Positions 1 to 11,796 of a stretch of DNA of 64,000 nt are shown piece by piece. The first letter of the stretch is position 1. Every line of letters starts with the position of its first letter. A model generated the notes under the pieces. That model did not search any database and was not told the origin of the DNA. It saw only the letters and a program-made list of their open reading frames with translations. The DNA comes from Parietaria judaica (lineage: Eukaryota; Streptophyta; Magnoliopsida; Rosales; Urticaceae): the NCBI GenBank assembly GCA_954871525.1, contig OX940870.1, positions 16,027,501 to 16,091,500 on the forward strand, read 5' to 3'. The position numbers and the translations under genes were made by a program.

Positions 1-2848
1 TGGTCCTCGGGGTGCATGAGGATTTGGTTGTATCCCGAGAATGCATCCATGAACGATAGTAATTCGTGCCCGCACGTTGCCTCAACCAATCGGTCGATGT
101 GGGGCATTGGGAAACTGTCTTTGGGACAAGCTTTGTTTAGGTCGGTAAAGTCAATGCAAACTCTAGCCTTCCCGTTTTTCTTCTTCACGACGACTGTATT
201 TGCTAACCAGTCCAGGTATTTAACTTCCCTGATGGATCCGGTTTGCAACAGCTTTGTGACTTCTTCGTTCACAGGTTTATCGCTTCCGCCTTTTCTGCTT
301 CACCGGCTTATAGCTGGGATCTACATTTAGGCGATGGGTCGTGACGCTTGGGTCTATCCCAGGCATGTCCTCGTGAGACCAAGAGAAACTGTCCCGGTTT
401 CTGGTGAGGAATTTGAGGAGATCTTTTCTGACATTGTTGTCTAGTCCCTTCCTGATTCCTACCCGGTGGTCCGGGTTGTCAGGATAATTTCCACGTTAGG
501 TCCGTCTGTATTGGTGGTCCTTTCCTGGTCGTCCTCCTCTTTTCCTTCTACCGCCATTAATTGCTATGCGGTAGACTTTTCTTTTTCGGCCTTAGCGGCC
601 TGGATGTCCCGGAATGCGCTCATGTAGCAGATTCTGGATTGTTTTTGGTTTCCCTTTATTTCAACGATTTTTCCCGCCCTATTTGGGAAGCGTATTAGTT
701 GATGGTAGGTTAATGGTACGGCCTTCATCATGTGCAGCCAGGGTCTTCCTAGTATCATGTTATAAACTGACGGGCAGTCCAACACTTGGAAGTTCTTGGT
801 TCATCCCACCCCTGCCGCTGCGATAGGCAGCCGTACCGTGCCAATTGCATTGATGGTTCCTCCATTGAAGCCGGTTAGCGGGATAGCTTCCCTTTTGATC
901 TCTGTTACCTCGACTCCCAGCTTCAGCAATGGTTCCAGGAAGATCACGTCGATTGAGCTCCCGTTATCGATCAGGATTCTATCCATCGTGTACGAGGCAA
1001 GTAGGAGTGTGACAACCATCGCGTCATCGTGTGGACCGATCAGTGTGGCTGCTTCACTATCCTTGAATGAGATCTTGAAGTCTGGCTCTTGCCTCGGTAC
1101 GACTACCGGTCCGACCTTGAGCCTCATTTGGTGGGCCTTGATGGAATTTACCGAATTACCTAGTAGCTGGGATCCTCCTACAATCGTGTAGATTCTGCCA
1201 ATGGGCTCAGGAATTTCGTTGAGCTGCTCTCCGAAGTCTTCTTCTTCCTCGTATGTCTGCTCGTCTAGTTATTCGAGCATGTGTACCCGTCCTCTCTTGC
1301 TTGGCTGTATAATTCTCGCGCGGTGTTCTTTGTTGTTCCCCTCTTTTTTGGCCATTCTGAGATTAGTCTTGAGGGGGGTTCTGCTCGGATGCTTTTCCAT
1401 TCTTCAGCTCGTTGCCGAAGTTTATTTCTCCCAATTCTCCATTAATGTATTTTTTCGCCAGGAAAGCACGGAGTACCATACAATTTTTTGTATGGTGTCC
1501 GAACAGCTTGTGGAAATTGCACCATGATTTTGGGTTGTGCTGGTGGTCCTGGATTTCGCTGATGGACGGGTTGAGGTCCATGTCTTCTTCGTAGGGCTTC
1601 GAGCTCCTCGTCGTGTCTAATCCAGTTGGATAATCTGTGGATCACGTCTTCGATGGATTCGTAACGATTTACGATGATGTCCGTTTTTAACTTCGAGTCG
1701 TACCACAGTCCGGCCGTAAGAGCGGCTATGGCGGTTTTGTCACTTATCCCGTTTATTTTTACCATGGTTTTCTTGAACCGGGTCATGAAAGCTCTCATGG
1801 GCTCTCCTCTCTCTTACTGTAAGGCATATATGTTTGCTGCCGTGATCTCAGTCTCCATAAACATGGAGAAGTGCTTGAGAAAAAGGTTCGTTAGCTGTCC
1901 GAAGTTATCTATGGATCGAGGTTCCAGTTTTGAAAACCACTCCATCGCTGGGCCGACCAGGTTCTCTGAGAAATACTGGCAGCGCCCAGCGTCTAATTCG
2001 TGCACTTCCATATGGGCCCGCCCTAACACGATCCTAAAGGATCTGAGGTGTACTTTGGGATCAGTCGTCCCGTTGTACTTTGGCACATATACGCGCCCGT
2101 CTTCCCTGAGTATAACGTTAGTTATGACGGGCTTAAAGGGCGTCCTTTCTGCCTCCTCCACTAAACGTTCTATCTCGGGGGCAGCGGTGGTGGCACTGTG
2201 TACGCGAGAGCGCACGCGAATGACTTTCTCATTCATTTCAGCCATTGAGCGTTTAAGTTCCTCCAATTCCGTGCGTTGGGGAGCTGGTTCGTGACGCACA
2301 GCCTGGAGGGGTTCCTGTCCGTACACCGGGCTAGGATACCTCGGGTACGTGACCGGCTGACCATTAAGGGCCTGGCTAGTGTCGCGATTTTGCTCGTACC
2401 CCAATGAGTGGTTATGGGGTCCAGAGCGTTGGCGACTGCTCGAAGAAAAAGTTCCCTCACTAGACGGGTAGAGACCCAGCAAGGGGGTGAAGAGGGGTGT
2501 TCCTGTTTTAGGAGGCGGTGGAGGTGTCGAGGGTCTAGGGCCGCTGGGTGGTCAGGGCTTTTTCTGCCTCGACGCTTGCGGATTGTCCAGGTCGGCGAAG
2601 TCGAAATGGACAGCGTTGAGGCCTGCCCGGCTTTGATGCCCAGAGCTCTGTCCCGGGTCTGCCCGGTTACTAGTCTAGCGATGCTAATTTTGGGCTCGAT
2701 TTGCTTCGAGAGATTCGCGTCGCCGACGCAGCTCTCGGTTCTCTGTGGTACTATCCTCTAGTTGAGATTGCAGGTTGTTCGGCTCTGTGTTTCGGTCTGG
2801 GTTATTAACCTCAGACTTGTTCACGATTACGATTTCGTCATTGCTCAT
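1..2848 (-). pseudogene. Tat-lineage Ty3/gypsy gag-PR-RT, upstream copy, cut by window edge
   Basis: Read from 2848 down, this is a retrotransposon gag-protease-reverse transcriptase region equivalent to 8949-11796. The gag begins with the ATG at 2848, touching the Athila LTR end. Gag (about 1363-2848), aspartic protease (about 801-1127, motif IDNGSS) and the N-terminal half of RT (from about 300 downwards, motif ending FSGYNQILMHPED) are readable. The same in-frame stops and frame changes seen in the other copy are present, so it is not functional. The substitution at 214 turns the proline of the KYPDW motif before the RT core into leucine here. RT is truncated by the window start, not by mutation. 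Confidence 0.85.
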
Positions 2849-4640
2849 TGTTGCGCAAAATCTCGCAAGTATACGAGTCGCTTCAAGTAATAAAGTGATA
2901 AATAGAGTATCGTCTCCACGAGGACTAAGTTAGTGACAATTAATTTCTCAAAAATTCAGTTTTTATAAAATTGATAAAATTGGGTTTTTGGTTTTGTATC
3001 AATGCAAGATAACGTAAACTAAGCGTGAACAACCAACGAGATTACGAGGAAAAACAGAGATTGATTTTTAAATTAATCGAGCAGCTAGGATTATCGATTT
3101 CCCTTCAATTCCAATGTCTAAATGAAATATTATGTGACTGCTACAGCTATTGCTATGACGAATATCAACTTTCAGCTTTTTGACTTATGAGAAAACCTCT
3201 TCCGAGCGCCTACTACTAACGATTTGTTCGAATAAATAGATATATTCCTATACCATCTATTCGTGCAAATCCAATTTTCCACAATACTTGATCTAAGCTA
3301 TATAAGATTCACATATATTCCTATACTAGAATCTCATAAAATCCAAGCGGTATTCAAGCTAAATTAATCCTTTCGGTCATTAATCTAAGCCTAAACACTC
3401 TAATCAAGAGATGGTTCTTCCCTAGAATAGAGAGTAATGTTTATCACACAAGGATAAAAAGATTGAAATAAGCAGAGCAATAACTAATCACAATTATGAT
3501 GACATTTGAAATTAAAGTTCCATCAATAATCCTAGCTAAGAAATTAGCTCATGTTCTCACAAGATGAAATGCAATCCAACATTATAATGAATAACATAAA
3601 CATGTTCACAAGGTGAGAAAATGGACTATTGATTTTGATGAAGAGTTGATGAAGAAAAGGGGCTCAAATCGTCACTCCAAGCTCCTTTCCAAATCTGATT
3701 TTTCGCTCCCAGACTTTGCTACGGCGATCGCTACGGCAGTCTGGCGAAACGACTTCCTTGAAACGATCACCGGCAATGAGTTCCGTTCTTCTCCAAAGCT
3801 CCGTTTTTCTCCTCTGTTTTCTGCATTTTTCTTTTTTGTATTCTCCCCCCTTCCTCTTTTGTGTTGGCTGCTGCTTCCTTTCTTGGCTCCCATCTCCCCA
3901 AAAGGATGTTGCCCTAGGTGACATGGCCTTCCCAAAATGGAGGAATGTGGTCCAACAATCTAGTGATGACATGTGGAAAGTGACTCACAAGATGTGGTCC
4001 ATGAAATAATCAGCCAAACAACAAAGTTTAATCACCATTTCTTACTATTTTGCCCCTAACTCACTATTTTAGACACACAATATTCAAGAGCTTAATTTCT
4101 TCAACCAATAAAAACTAGACAAGAAACTAAGACAAAACATAATAAAACACAAGACATATACTCTTAAATTCACAATAAATTAAGCACAAGGGTGCCAAAA
4201 TTATCACTTATTTTGTTCAATGCAAGTCAACACACCTTCTTCATGTGCAAAAACTTTTGAATCAAAGAAATTCTTCTCGTGCAAATTCTGTTCTTAGAGG
4301 TAGTGGTTCATACGCTGCCCCTCAAATGAATGCAAACATCTCCCTAAACACCTGATTTCCTCAATCAAATAAGGTCTCGGTCCTCAAGCTTAAATATGTT
4401 TTCATATGTTGACGCAATGGCTTCCTCTCCACTAATGTAGACAAACAATCAACAAAAGATCAAAAGGACTTTTAAGGGCTGGAATTTTTGGTTTTTTGGC
4501 TACGGTGAGAGGTTAATGAAAGATTTTGAATTGGTTTTCCACACCTTTGCGCTTTTCACTCTCTAAGATTCCCAAAAATTTCCCTAATTTTTCCTTATCA
4601 AGCCCCAAATAGTTTCTTAGTTTTGCCATTGACTAAAGCT
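2849..4640 (-). mobile_element. Athila-type LTR plus internal flank, upstream duplicate
   Basis: The block starts TGTTGCG on the plus strand, as do the LTRs at 11797 and 22042, and carries the same string containing AGTATCGTCTCCACGAGGAC. It matches 11797-13588 with one substitution that I noticed. It has no Athila body attached: at 4640 it is joined directly to the Tat antisense ORF. It is therefore a by-product of the tandem duplication, not an independent solo LTR insertion. Confidence 0.85.
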
Positions 4641-5439
4641 AACTAATGCTACCCGCACGATCAGGGAGGCTCAGAAGGTGAGCGAGACGGCCGCCAGGCA
4701 GATGCTGGCTTTTGATGCGGCAAAAGGCCGGTCTGAGGAGATGTCGAGGAAGAAAGAGAAGGAGGCCATGGCCTTGAAAGAGGACGTGCAACGCCTTGCT
4801 GTTGAGCTGGCTGAAGCCCGGCATCAATCTTCTGACCGTGAGGCCGAGAAGAAGGCTATCCGTTCTCGTTACCGCCAAAAGGTGGAACAGAGGGACGCGC
4901 TACTCGCATGGTAAAAAGGTACGACTGCCAACAATAGCTGCTTGGATCAAGCCGAAGGTTGCTTCGAGCTGATCCAAGACATTATTGACGGCAATGTTCA
5001 AGATTTTGAGGCCGAGAAGGAGGTCCTAGAAGGCAACGCTGCTCGCTACCAAGCTCTCTTTGATGCGGTTCCGGCACCGCTAATAGGGTCTCCGGCTATG
5101 TCTCCTGACGCTGAGTTGATCGACCTTCCCTTTGCAGATTTGAATCTCCGGTCTGAGCGATCGATTGCCGAGGAGCCCGCCTCTGAAGATCCCGCCCCTC
5201 AGGAGACTGTCGTTGAAGATCCCGTGGCGAAGGAGTCTGTCGTCGAGGAGCCCACCTTGCCTGTGCCCACCAAAACCGAGGAGATCGTCCTCGAAGAGTC
5301 GACCCTACCCAAGCCTGATGCCGCCGAGGAGACCGCCGCCGAGAAGCCGACCGAACATGGAGGCCAGGCCGATGAAGAGAAAAAGAAGGAGGAGAAGAAG
5401 GACCGAGAGGTCGATGAAGTACCCGGGTTCGACGCATAG
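4641..5439 (+). pseudogene. Tat-element antisense ORF (aORF), C-terminal part
   Basis: The plus strand reads a coiled-coil, charge-rich protein tail, antisense to the surrounding Tat pol genes. The first part (to 4914) has many Glu, Lys, Arg and Ala residues in heptad-like order. An in-frame stop near 4912 breaks it, and 4942-5439 continues with an acidic tail of repeated EEP/VVEDP-like segments ending in a basic-acidic KKEEKK stretch. Antisense ORFs between pol and the 3' LTR are known for Tat/Ogre/Retand elements, where they are usually filed as putative gypsy-type transposon proteins. The N-terminal half is missing because the tandem-duplication junction lies at 4640/4641. Function unknown even for intact copies. 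Confidence 0.7.
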
Positions 5440-6294
5440 AGCGTCCCCCATTTTTTTTGTTTTTTTCAAATAAGGCCTAATGCCAAAACAATTTCTACGG
5501 GCAAGTCTACGGCGACTTGAACCCTTTTTTTTTTGTAAGATTTGGATATGCCCGTGGTTAGGGCCTTTGCTATTTTTTTTTATTTTTTTTATGCTATGTT
5601 ATGAATTTTTGCTTCTAAGTTAATTTTCTCCCCGTGCCTTTCTAATACTTGGAACATTTTATTTTTCTATTCGAGGCTCCTGACAATCTATCCTATATAC
5701 GGGTAGAGAATTGAAAATGTCGAAACTTCAAAATTTGCTAAGTATAAAAAGTGTACGGATACCTTGTGATGTGATTGTTCCTGTGATGCTTCCCGTCGAA
5801 TATTTCTTGCTCGTCTGTCATAATAACCCATAGGTTTTTGTTGCTGAAATAAAAATATTTATAGATGCTAGATTCATATAACTATGTGTTTCAAAAAGGG
5901 ATAGGCTTGTCGCCTTAGGAGACGGGTTAGATTCCTGGTTAGGTTCGTTGCTCTTGCATGGTGGGTTTTTTACCCGGATAGGCCTGTTGCCTTTGGTGAT
6001 GGGTTTGTTACCCGGGTAGGCTTGTTGCCTTATGTGACGGGTTTGTTACTCGGATAGGCTTGTTTCCTTGTGCGATGGGTTTGTTACTCGAGTAGGCTTG
6101 CTGCCTTAGGGATAATTCGGGACATGTTTACCTTTTAGGTTCACTATACTGAGTCTTGCAATTCGTGGTCACCGGGCCTGTTTGGTTTCGGGTTTAGATT
6201 GAGACTGTGCCCATTGTTTATGATGGGCTGCCTACGTACCCCAAGTTTAGGGATCAAGTCATTACGTAGTTCATGGGAGACCGGGTAGGTCGGG
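5440..6294. other. Tat 3' noncoding region
   Basis: No gene is seen here. The stretch lies between the antisense ORF and the integrase end. It contains T-rich runs, an AT-rich middle, the 38-bp repeat array at 5901-6111, and near 6229 the string GGGCTGCCTACGTACCCC, a phrase I recognise from Tat/Ogre 3' regions. It is the usual place of the hypervariable 3' UTR in this lineage. Confidence 0.7.
5901..6111. repeat. 38-bp tandem repeat, about 5.5 copies
   Basis: Units start at 5901, 5941, 5978, 6016, 6054 and 6092 and follow the pattern ATAGGCTTGTTGCCTT, a short spacer, GGGTTTGTTACCCGG. The last three full units are 38 bp long; the first two are 40 and 37 bp and more diverged. Tandem repeats in the 3' UTR are a known property of Tat/Ogre elements and can seed satellites. 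Confidence 0.88.
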
Positions 6295-8235
6295 TTAGGC
6301 GTAGTATTTCCTTAAGTGCATGGCATTCCAACTGCAGAGGACTCTTGTTCCATCCGGAGTGGCTACCCGGTATACTCCAGGTTTTACTACTTCGGTGACG
6401 ATGTAAGGTCCTTCCCAATTGGCCTCGAGCTTGCCCGCATTCAGCTCGGCGGTATTTTGGAAAACTTTTCTGAGGACCAGCTCTCCCACTATGAATTTTC
6501 GACATCTGACCTTTGAATTATAATACCTTGCTTTCGAATTTTGATATTTGGCAATTATTATCAAAGCTGGTTCTCGTCTCTCGTTGATGTGGTCGAGCTG
6601 GTCTTCCCTCATTTTGTCATTGAGTTCTGCGTTCAAAGGGACGTGTTACCTCCGAAGGCTGGGTGTCTCTATCTCTGCTAGTATTACGGCCTCGAAGCCA
6701 TGTACCATTGAGAATGGAGTTTCCCCGGTGGCCCTACGCGCGGTGGTTCTGTAGGACCAAAGGACTCCTATGAGCTCGTCTGCCCATCGTCCTTTTTAGA
6801 GTCTAAGCGTTTCTTGATTCCGTCCACTATCACCCGGTTAGTTACCTCAGCTTGGCCGTTGCCTTGAGGATATCTCGGAGTGGACGTGTTCAAGGATATT
6901 TTCCAATTTATGCAGAAGTTTTGGAATATCGTAGAAATGAACAATGGTCCATTATCAACTATTATCTGTTTTGGGAGGCCGAAACGACTGATGATGTTTT
7001 TCCATATGAAATTTTGCTACATCAACATCTTTGATGTTTGCGTATGCTTCTGCCTCCACCCATATGTAGAAGTAGTCTGTTACGACGAGTAGGAACCTCT
7101 TTCCGGCCGGAGCTAGGGGAAAAGGTCCTACTATGTCCATAGACCATTTCATGAACGGGTATGGGACTGAGACTGATGAGAGTTCTTCTGCTGGCCGGTG
7201 TATGGACGGGGAGTGTCTTTGGCATTTATCGCATCTTCTGGCATAGGCCTCGCCGTTCGCCAACATGGTGGCCCAGAAAAAGCCTTGCCTTTTTGCTTTG
7301 TTTGCCAAAGATCTTCCTCCTAAGTGGTTGCCACATTCTCCTTCATGGATTTCATGGAGTAATATTTGAGCCTCGGTCTTTCCTAGGCACCTTAGGTAGG
7401 GTCCGGTATAGCTGTGTTTGTACAATTTTTCCCCGATCATGCAAAATCTAGCACTTTGGATTCTCAATTTCCTTGCCTTTTGCCTATCTTGGGGTTTAGC
7501 TCCGGTTAGGATGTAGTTAATGATTGGGGTCCTCCGTTTGGATGTTGCAAACTTCACGTGTTACGCTAGGTTCGTCTATTGTTTCAACCAGGATTATCAT
7601 TTTCACTTCGGGGTCCGAAGTTGAAGCCAAACCAGTCAATGCGTCTGCCGACACGTTCTCACTTTTCGGTATTTGGATTATATCAACGTGCTTGAATTTT
7701 TGAATCAAACCTTTTACTACCGAGAGGTATCTTTCCATTCTGTCATCTCGGGTGGCATACTCGCCACTGATCTGACTAGTAACTAGTTTTGAGTCGGAAT
7801 GGGCCCTTAATTTCCGGGCTCCTACTGCTTTTGCTAGTTTGAGGCCAGCGATGAGGGCCTCGTATTCGGTCTCATTGTTTGTCGTGTGGAAACGACTATT
7901 CTAGCACTTCTACCATAGGGGATATCAAACGAATTCCGATCCCGGATCCACCTTGGTTTGAGGCACTGTCAACTTCGAGTTTCCATTCTCCATCTGGCGT
8001 GATCCTCTTTTGAACCGTCGGCTGGTAGTTCAATGAGAAAGTCAGCCAATACATGTGATTTCGCACAAGTTCGGATCTTGTATTCTATACCGAACTCGCT
8101 TAGCTCGATCGCCCATTTCGTGAGTCTTCCCGATTGGTTTGGGCTATTAAGGATGATTCTCAAAGGTAGGGTGGTCATTACCATGATGGTATGAGATTGG
8201 AAGTAAGGCCGAAGTTTTCTCGCTGCGGTTATCAT
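6295..8235 (-). pseudogene. Tat-lineage RNase H and integrase (broken)
   Basis: Reading leftwards, 8235-7517 encodes the RNase H region (ILNSPNQSGRLTKWAIELS and later SADALTGLAS), and 7557-6955 the integrase zinc-binding domain with HEIHEGECGNHLGG and CDKCQRH (an HHCC finger), then the start of the core at MDIVGPFPLAP with the first catalytic aspartate. The C-terminal integrase domain is at 6636-6295 (NWEGPYIVTEVVKPGVYRV). Stops and frame changes separate these pieces, at least at about 7900, 7520 and 6800. In an intact element this would be part of a single Pol polyprotein that integrates the cDNA in the nucleus. Confidence 0.82.
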
Positions 8236-8341
8236 TGCCAGTGCGAGTTTTTCGATAGCCGGGTATCTAGTTTCAGCATCTTCCAGGGATTTGCTGATGA
8301 AAGCTTTTGTTCTCCGCGGTCCTCTCTCACAATTACTCCAC

Positions 8342-9220
8342 TCACCGCCGATGGTGAGACAACCAGGTATAAGAACAGTGGCTCCCCCAAGATCGGTCTG
8401 GTGAGTATGGGTGGGTGGAGAGATACCTTTTTAGCTTTTGGAAAGCTTCTTCGCATTCCTTGGTCCATTCGAACTTTTTCTTCCCTTTCAACAACTTGTA
8501 AAAGGGCAAACATTTGTCCGTAGCTCTCGATATGAACCGGTTAAGAGCGGCAATTCTTCGGGTCAGCCTTTCTGTCTCCCGAACAGTTCTCGGGGAGGGC
8601 ATATTCTGGAGAGCATTTATCTGGTCAGGATTAGCTTCTATTCCTCGCTGTGTGACCAAATAACCTAGGAATTTTCCCGAAGTTACCCCGGAGGTGCATT
8701 TTGTCGGGTTAAGCTTCATTTGATACTTTCTTAGTATTGCGAAGCAGTCCTCTAGGTGGGATACATGATCCGTTTCTTGGGAGGATTTTACCAGCATATC
8801 GTCGATGTAGACATCCATGGTTTTACCGAGTTGCTCGGCGAACATCTGGTTGACTAATCTTTGATATGTGGCTCCGGCATTTTTTAGTCCGAAAGGCATA
8901 ACTTTATAACAGTATATCCCTCTATCGGTTATGAATGCCATTTTTTCTTGGTCCTCGGGGTGCATGAGGATTTGGTTGTATCCCGAGAATGCATCCATGA
9001 ACGATAGTAATTCGTGCCCGCACGTTGCCTCAACCAATCGGTCGATGTGGGGCATTGGGAAACTGTCTTTGGGACAAGCTTTGTTTAGGTCGGTAAAGTC
9101 AATGCAAACTCTAGCCTTCCCGTTTTTCTTCTTCACGACGACTGTATTTGCTAACCAGTCCGGGTATTTAACTTCCCTGATGGATCCGGTTTGCAACAGC
9201 TTTGTGACTTCTTCGTTCAC
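8342..9220 (-). pseudogene. Tat-lineage reverse transcriptase domain
   Basis: This is a 292-codon open stretch of the RT domain. Motifs in order are VCIDFTDLNKACPKDSFPMP, FMDAFSGYNQI, MPFGLKNAGATYQRLVNQMF, the catalytic YIDDMLVKS, FLGYLVTQRGIEANPDQI, and the connection [21 protein letters not shown]. The wording LNKACPKDSFPMPHID is typical of the Tat/Ogre branch. The reading frame is lost at the C-terminal end, where RNase H should follow, so the polyprotein is not continuous. Part of the domain (below 8949) lies outside the portion of the upstream copy visible in this window. Confidence 0.88.
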
Positions 9221-9511
9221 AGGTTTATCGCTTCCGCCTTTTCTGCTTCACCGGCTTATAGCTGGGATCTACATTTAGGCGATGGGTCGTGACGCTTGGG
9301 TCTATCCCAGGCATGTCCTCGTGAGACCAAGAGAAACTGTCCCGGTTTCTGGTGAGGAATTTGAGGAGATCTTTTCTGACATTGTTGTCTAGTCCCTTCC
9401 TGATTCCTACCCGGTGGTCCGGGTTGTCAGGATAATTTCCACGTTAGGTCCGTCTGTATTGGTGGTCCTTTCCTGGTCGTCCTCCTCTTTTCCTTCTACC
9501 GCCATTAATTG

Positions 9512-10075
9512 CTATGCGGTAGACTTTTCTTTTTCGGCCTTAGCGGCCTGGATGTCCCGGAATGCGCTCATGTAGCAGATTCTGGATTGTTTTTGGTTTC
9601 CCTTTATTTCAACGATTTTTCCCGCCCTATTTGGGAAGCGTATTAGTTGATGGTAGGTTAATGGTACGGCCTTCATCATGTGCAGCCAGGGTCTTCCTAG
9701 TATCATGTTATAAACTGACGGGCAGTCCAACACTTGGAAGTTCTTGGTTCATCCCACCCCTGCCGCTGCGATAGGCAGCCGTACCGTGCCAATTGCATTG
9801 ATGGTTCCTCCATTGAAGCCGGTTAGCGGGATAGCTTCCCTTTTGATCTCTGTTACCTCGACTCCCAGCTTCAGCAATGGTTCCAGGAAGATCACGTCGA
9901 TTGAGCTCCCGTTATCGATCAGGATTCTATCCATCGTGTACGAGGCAAGTAGGAGTGTGACAACCATCGCGTCATCGTGTGGACCGATCAGTGTGGCTGC
10001 TTCACTATCCTTGAATGAGATCTTGAAGTCTGGCTCTTGCCTCGGTACGACTACCGGTCCGACCTTGAGCCTCAT
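9512..10075 (-). pseudogene. Tat-lineage aspartic protease region
   Basis: 10075-9749 contains the retropepsin-like segment with active site ILIDNGSSIDVIF (Asp-Asn-Gly, a variant common in Tat elements) and 9733-9512 continues with YNMILGRPWLHMMKAVPLTY, the usual sequence after the protease core. The two pieces are in different frames, so a small indel near 9740 splits the domain. The protease would cleave Gag-Pol. Confidence 0.82.
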
Positions 10076-10310
10076 TTGGTGGGCCTTGATGGAATTTACC
10101 GAATTACCTAGTAGCTGGGATCCTCCTACAATCGTGTAGATTCTGCCAATGGGCTCAGGAATTTCGTTGAGCTGCTCTCCGAAGTCTTCTTCTTCCTCGT
10201 ATGTCTGCTCGTCTAGTTATTCGAGCATGTGTACCCGTCCTCTCTTGCTTGGCTGTATAATTCTCGCGCGGTGTTCTTTGTTGTTCCCCTCTTTTTTGGC
10301 CATTCTGAGA

Positions 10311-11796
10311 TTAGTCTTGAGGGGGGTTCTGCTCGGATGCTTTTCCATTCTTCAGCTCGTTGCCGAAGTTTATTTCTCCCAATTCTCCATTAATGTATTT
10401 TTTCGCCAGGAAAGCACGGAGTACCATACAATTTTTTGTATGGTGTCCGAACAGCTTGTGGAAATTGCACCATGATTTTGGGTTGTGCTGGTGGTCCTGG
10501 ATTTCGCTGATGGACGGGTTGAGGTCCATGTCTTCTTCGTAGGGCTTCGAGCTCCTCGTCGTGTCTAATCCAGTTGGATAATCTGTGGATCACGTCTTCG
10601 ATGGATTCGTAACGATTTACGATGATGTCCGTTTTTAACTTCGAGTCGTACCACAGTCCGGCCGTAAGAGCGGCTATGGCGGTTTTGTCACTTATCCCGT
10701 TTATTTTTACCATGGTTTTCTTGAACCGGGTCATGAAAGCTCTCATGGGCTCTCCTCTCTCTTACTGTAAGGCATATATGTTTGCTGCCGTGATCTCAGT
10801 CTCCATAAACATGGAGAAGTGCTTGAGAAAAAGGTTCGTTAGCTGTCCGAAGTTATCTATGGATCGAGGTTCCAGTTTTGAAAACCACTCCATCGCTGGG
10901 CCGACCAGGTTCTCTGAGAAATACTGGCAGCGCCCAGCGTCTAATTCGTGCACTTCCATATGGGCCCGCCCTAACACGATCCTAAAGGATCTGAGGTGTA
11001 CTTTGGGATCAGTCGTCCCGTTGTACTTTGGCACATATACGCGCCCGTCTTCCCTGAGTATAACGTTAGTTATGACGGGCTTAAAGGGCGTCCTTTCTGC
11101 CTCCTCCACTAAACGTTCTATCTCGGGGGCAGCGGTGGTGGCACTGTGTACGCGAGAGCGCACGCGAATGACTTTCTCATTCATTTCAGCCATTGAGCGT
11201 TTAAGTTCCTCCAATTCCGTGCGTTGGGGAGCTGGTTCGTGACGCACAGCCTGGAGGGGTTCCTGTCCGTACACCGGGCTAGGATACCTCGGGTACGTGA
11301 CCGGCTGACCATTAAGGGCCTGGCTAGTGTCGCGATTTTGCTCGTACCCCAATGAGTGGTTATGGGGTCCAGAGCGTTGGCGACTGCTCGAAGAAAAAGT
11401 TCCCTCACTAGACGGGTAGAGACCCAGCAAGGGGGTGAAGAGGGGTGTTCCTGTTTTAGGAGGCGGTGGAGGTGTCGAGGGTCTAGGGCCACTGGGTGGT
11501 CAGGGCTTTTTCTGCCTCGACGCTTGCGGATTGTCCAGGTCGGCGAAGTCGAAATGGACAGCGTTGAGGCCTGCCCGGCTTTGATGCCCAGAGCTTTGTC
11601 CCGGGTCTGCCCGGTTACTAGTCTAGCGATGCTAATTTTGGGCTCGATTTGCTTCGAGAGATTCACGTCGCCGACGCAGCTCTCGGTTCTCTGTGGTACT
11701 ATCCTCTAGTTGAGATTGCAGGTTGTTCGGCTCTGTGTTTCGGTCTGGGTTATTAACCTCAGACTTGTTCACGATTACGATTTCGTCATTGCTCAT
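10311..11796 (-). pseudogene. Tat-lineage gag with three in-frame stops
   Basis: The start codon is the ATG at 11796 (MSNDEIVIVNKSEV). That frame runs through to the main gag body at 11430-10762 but contains stops at 11632-11634, 11623-11625 and 11500-11502. The capsid-like part includes FKPVITNVILREDGR, YFSENLVGPAMEWFSKLEP and, at 10746-10390, MRAFMTRFKKTMVKINGISD. A zinc-knuckle-like WCNFHKLFGHHTKNC sits at 10311-10529 in another frame. The ATG abuts the Athila LTR, so leader and PBS of the Tat element are absent at this end. Confidence 0.82.

Larger units (their letters stand above)
1..4640. repeat. Right part of upstream copy of an 8,948-bp tandem duplication
   Basis: Every base I compared from 1 to 4640 reappears at an offset of exactly 8,948 (8949-13588). 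I noted only five substitutions: 214/9162, 2543/11491, 2648/11596, 2717/11665 and 4601/13549. Identity stops abruptly at 4640/13588, where this copy jumps into the middle of an antisense Tat ORF. The distance 4641-13588 is also 8,948, which is what a simple head-to-tail duplication predicts. The left part of this copy lies outside the window. Confidence 0.93.

Noticed and set aside
1674..2294. 206-codon plus-strand frame, repeated at 10622
   Set aside because: It is the shadow of Tat gag on the minus strand; the minus frame carries the gag motifs.
3613..3972. Overlapping open frames of about 100 codons on both strands, repeated at 12561 and 22806
   Set aside because: They lie inside the Athila LTR, occur in all three LTR copies and have no protein motif.
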